Shown in pieces: positions 5,801-7,750 of a DNA stretch of 7,750 nt (the stretch's first letter is position 1; every line of letters starts with the position of its first letter). Under the pieces are notes generated by a model. The model ran no database searches and was not told the DNA's origin. It saw nothing but the letters and a program-made list of their open reading frames with translations. Source of the stretch: Bacteroidota bacterium (GTDB lineage: Bacteria; Zhuqueibacterota; Zhuqueibacteria; Zhuqueibacterales; Geothermadaptataceae); contig DRLW01000276.1 in NCBI GenBank assembly GCA_011375275.1, positions 1-7,750 on the forward strand, read 5' to 3'. The position numbers and the translations under genes were made by a program.

Positions 5801-7690
5801 GCCACTGAATTCGTCATAAATTTGCTGTACTTCCGCGACCTCGATACGGTAGCCCTGCTGCCGGCGATGCTGGATCAAAGGTTCCAGTCCCTGGCGAAAA
5901 TTTTCATGGGTCACGACAAGGTAGTCTGCCCCGCGGCTTGTCGTGCGCAGTGGTTCAAATGCAGGAACAGGCTCCACCCGCAGGGGGGCAGCAAAACCAT
6001 CTTTGCCAACAACGTAGTAGGTTTTTCCCGCTTGGGGCGAGGGGTCCTGAAACCGCAGTGTCCAGGTACGGTCGTCCTCCTGCCGCAGGGAAAAATTAGC
6101 GATGCGGCGGTTGAAACTGTCAAAGGCCAGAAGCTCATGGGTACGAAAACCGGGCAGAGTGTACATAAGTGGCTTGTTCAGGCCTTCCGAGGGCAGTTCG
6201 ATCACATCGGACACCGGTACCGTCTTTCGCGGCCAGACGATCTCGAACCAGTTGAAGAAAAACTTGTCGATCTCCCTGGCCGGGCTGTCCCCCGGCGCTT
6301 TGACTTCCAACGTGTTTTCGCCTTCGCGCAGCAGGCCGGCAGGCAGAGGAATTCCCTCGACAGTGACTTCTCGCTGCCCGTCCCAGAGAGTATCCGCAAC
6401 CGGCACACCGTTGAGCAGCAAAGCGATGCTGTGATCCGGGTAAACACGAGGAATGTGTGTCAGCCCCATGGCTGAGAAGGACAACTGCGCTGTCCCCTCT
6501 TCGGCAAAGGGGCCTTCGAGGGTAAAGGTGATGGTTTCTGAGCCGCCGGCTGTCAGGATATACCAAAACCAATGATCCGCATCCTGGTTATACTGCTGCA
6601 ACAGCCGGTCAAACTCATGATCTTCCTCAAAATGCCGCGTCGCCGGATACCAACTTTTTTCTTCCGCGTTACGGGAATAGAGCCCGCCATCTGTTTCGGC
6701 AAAGCGCATCGCAGGTTGAGGGTATAGAGAAAGGGCATACACATTCTCGTCGATGTACTGTGATAACCATGTTTGCGGCCCATGATTGACATCGCCGCGG
6801 AACAAAATACGGTCATCGGGATCAAAGCGGCCGTCAATATCGCCCTCTATCAGGATGGGAATCGGCACCCGGCGGTACGACATGCCAAGGCGTTCGAGCG
6901 CGATACCCGAAAGATCGATGCCGGCCTCCTCGAGCATCGATCCTGTGATTGCGTACCATCCTTCTTTATCAACAACCACACGGGCTATCAGAGAGTCAGC
7001 CGGCTCGCTCTCCTGCTGAATCTGGCGGGTGCTTTCTCCCCCCCACACCCGCGCTTGCACCGGATTGAGAATACCGGCGGGGACGGCACCGCCTGTGCTT
7101 TTCCCCAGCGCCCGGCCCATCATTTGCCTTCGGGGTTCCTCATAGCGGACATCCACCTGGACATGGGTTGCAATGCGCCAGGCCTTTCGCCCTGCGTCAT
7201 ACCTCGCCGGCTTCACCTCGAGTACGGCCACATACGTCTGCCCTTGCTGCCCGAGTTCAGCAACGCGGATGAGAGGCAGATCGTCCTCAGCGACCGGATG
7301 TGCATGCTCAATAATGCGACCGGTTCCGGCATCTAAAACCGGCAGCACTTCCGGGCGGGTCGTGCGCAAAAGGCGCTCGTCGAGGACACGCCACGTTATT
7401 TCCGGCCTGGTACCATGGGGCAGCGCCAGCGTGACTGCACGCATCGGCCTGCTGATCGCCCCCGGCTTACCCGCGGCAGCGAAGCCACGAATGCGCAAAC
7501 GGTCTGCAGCCTCAGCCTGAATCATACTGATATCGCTGGAATCGATGCGCACGGTGAAACGCAATAAACCGGGCTTTGAGGCTGCGAGCCGAACCGAGCC
7601 TTCTCCCTGAGCCGCAGTACCCGAAAAGACGAACATGCCAGCCGACAGCATGCCCGTAACGAGGATGCTTTTCATCATTTTTATGTTCAT
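2891..7690 (-). CDS. porU: PorU-like C25 (gingipain-family) cysteine peptidase, putative type IX sortase
   Basis: The 1599-residue protein starts with a signal peptide (cleavage probably after Ala27). A propeptide-like region (about 28-190) and beta-rich PorU-type regions follow (about 236-330, with FDPDDRILFRGD; about 330-510). The peptidase C25 domain spans about 588-940, from DYLVVTH to GDPALKILYP. The catalytic pair is visible: His809 in NFVGHGGGG and Cys843 in LLTWSCFIG, 34 residues apart, close to the 33 in RgpB and PorU. Next come an Ig-like region (941-1140), a CARDB-like domain (1141-1249) and an uncharacterised stretch. An Ig-like segment (about 1396-1505) contains ISIDDESGV and VRDRAGNQT, as in PorU C-termini. 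A sorting/FlgD-like domain with HPNPF (1512-1516) ends the protein. PorU cuts sorting domains off cargo and joins the cargo to surface lipopolysaccharide. It is clearly longer than the 1158-residue P. gingivalis PorU. Neither the ATG at 7690 nor those at 7678 and 7675 has a clear ribosome-binding site. A secreted gingipain-like protease is the alternative reading. Confidence 0.8.
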   Translation of the reverse strand: MNIKMMKSILVTGMLSAGMFVFSGTAAQGEGSVRLAASKPGLLRFTVRIDSSDISMIQAEAADRLRIRGFAAAGKPGAISRPMRAVTLALPHGTRPEITWRVLDERLLRTTRPEVLPVLDAGTGRIIEHAHPVAEDDLPLIRVAELGQQGQTYVAVLEVKPARYDAGRKAWRIATHVQVDVRYEEPRRQMMGRALGKSTGGAVPAGILNPVQARVWGGESTRQIQQESEPADSLIARVVVDKEGWYAITGSMLEEAGIDLSGIALERLGMSYRRVPIPILIEGDIDGRFDPDDRILFRGDVNHGPQTWLSQYIDENVYALSLYPQPAMRFAETDGGLYSRNAEEKSWYPATRHFEEDHEFDRLLQQYNQDADHWFWYILTAGGSETITFTLEGPFAEEGTAQLSFSAMGLTHIPRVYPDHSIALLLNGVPVADTLWDGQREVTVEGIPLPAGLLREGENTLEVKAPGDSPAREIDKFFFNWFEIVWPRKTVPVSDVIELPSEGLNKPLMYTLPGFRTHELLAFDSFNRRIANFSLRQEDDRTWTLRFQDPSPQAGKTYYVVGKDGFAAPLRVEPVPAFEPLRTTSRGADYLVVTHENFRQGLEPLIQHRRQQGYRIEVAEVQQIYDEFSGGNYGPQGIRDLVRYAWENWQKPRPKYLLLVGDTHSFFRKGKYRDGRGDFVPTFLAYTVSWGMSASDNYFVQIAGDDIIPDLAIGRFPVNDETELRAIVDKTIAYETTAAHGRWRGEIHLSAGDDPLFENQTEYLYENYIPDAYRVTRVYTNEKTRYYGSTEELIDAFDRGVLFMNFVGHGGGGVFADDQLFLLDDSYLIRNRYRWTVLLTWSCFIGYFDNPGSPSLGETLLRLPNNGTIANFGASGRAWLVGDRYFNGEFFNQIFNQDEKLRLGELAMRAKVDLFFKYGQRDLVLNYNIIGDPALKILYPEETLSLQSKQQAVQPGAEVEITGTAPGATGGEVVLELYHKEDILLDSVRVANTADGFSAALSLPDTVNGAGIVRAYFTDGTRHQIGATRFTADTVHFGEVILQPERPRHQQPFYISVPVSALQGTRIDSVVLYPGKKVDPNTRIRMTRVANSPALIYKAEQQVKTPDNRVYYFRLGLYGAYRGTPLQKVTELLYIQIDRRPDLRFAGSTFTFSGWAPAEVKFSITNRGDFQTEAFSVGFAVADGGSLANSNFLAVRNIPGIAPGDTQTVRLNWQNPTPGLYDFVVVLDMENKVAEWSDGNNRYQLSRVIATPDQGSDGFIFDRDSTFSIAVPAQAVTELTALELRGWSPAGDAQVVIPGTLEFLPLRSGRSGYYGLLGGQSNGVRFLREVEARLYFRKDDQAVRAALSEGSLRVSWLDFTSMKFTTVPFQIDESGGYVSVRIPATGALALVRLRDQQGPQVEIRVAAQNFTSGDYVGANPEFTISIDDESGVYTSAGFLQLRLNSEPVSAEALRTVLENEQGRAVVLSYQPELEPGEHTLSLSVRDRAGNQTEKEIQFTVADAVTLRALANHPNPFADETVIAYTLTGEAESVSLKIYSVSGRLIREWSFFNEAGYAEHIWDGRDENGEQVANGVYYLRFRARMGDETIERIQKIARLR

Positions 7691-7750
7691 TCTGGCAGAT
7701 TCATACCTGAGTTGAGCGATGTATTATTTGGGAAAAAAGCAGCAGGCAAA

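Noticed and set aside
4829..6475. Long plus-strand open frames (265 and 258 codons)
   Set aside because: They lie antisense to the C25 catalytic and adjoining regions of the PorU-like gene, whose motifs are unmistakable on the minus strand. Their products show no recognisable domain and are a by-product of its base composition.

Overview
The window looks like a chromosomal segment from a bacterium of the Fibrobacterota-Chlorobiota-Bacteroidota (FCB) superphylum, possibly one of its less studied phyla such as KSB1, Calditrichota or Ignavibacteriota. The evidence is the presence of type IX secretion system (T9SS) hallmarks: a gingipain-family (C25) peptidase, a PorV/PorQ-family outer-membrane protein, and two C-terminal sorting domains with the Pro-Asn-Pro-Phe start. 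The fairly high G+C content and the varied ribosome-binding sites do not suggest a typical Bacteroides or Flavobacterium. The assignment is from protein families only.

Layout. Positions 1-137 hold the end of a region transcribed rightward, closed by a hairpin plus T-run terminator; no gene can be assigned there. A tRNA-Leu (anticodon CAG) lies on the minus strand at 186-269, with its own terminator at 139-179. At 475-888 a small plus-strand gene encodes a signal peptide joined almost directly to a T9SS sorting domain. The rest of the window (7690 down to 1099) is one leftward block of three genes: a 1599-residue PorU-like C25 peptidase, a VanZ-family membrane protein that overlaps it by ATGA, and, after a gap of about 230 bp, a PorV/PorQ-family outer-membrane barrel.

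How the genes fit together. In Porphyromonas gingivalis, porU (the sortase that removes the sorting domain and attaches cargo to the cell surface) sits next to porV (the barrel that shuttles cargo to it). This window appears to hold the same pair, with a vanZ-like gene placed between them. The small sorting-domain protein converges on this block and is a plausible substrate of the same system. The most interesting points are the vanZ-like insertion, the enlarged PorU-like protein (CARDB domain, its own sorting-type domain), and the mini-protein that is almost nothing but a sorting domain. No CRISPR array, insertion sequence, phage gene or tandem repeat was seen.
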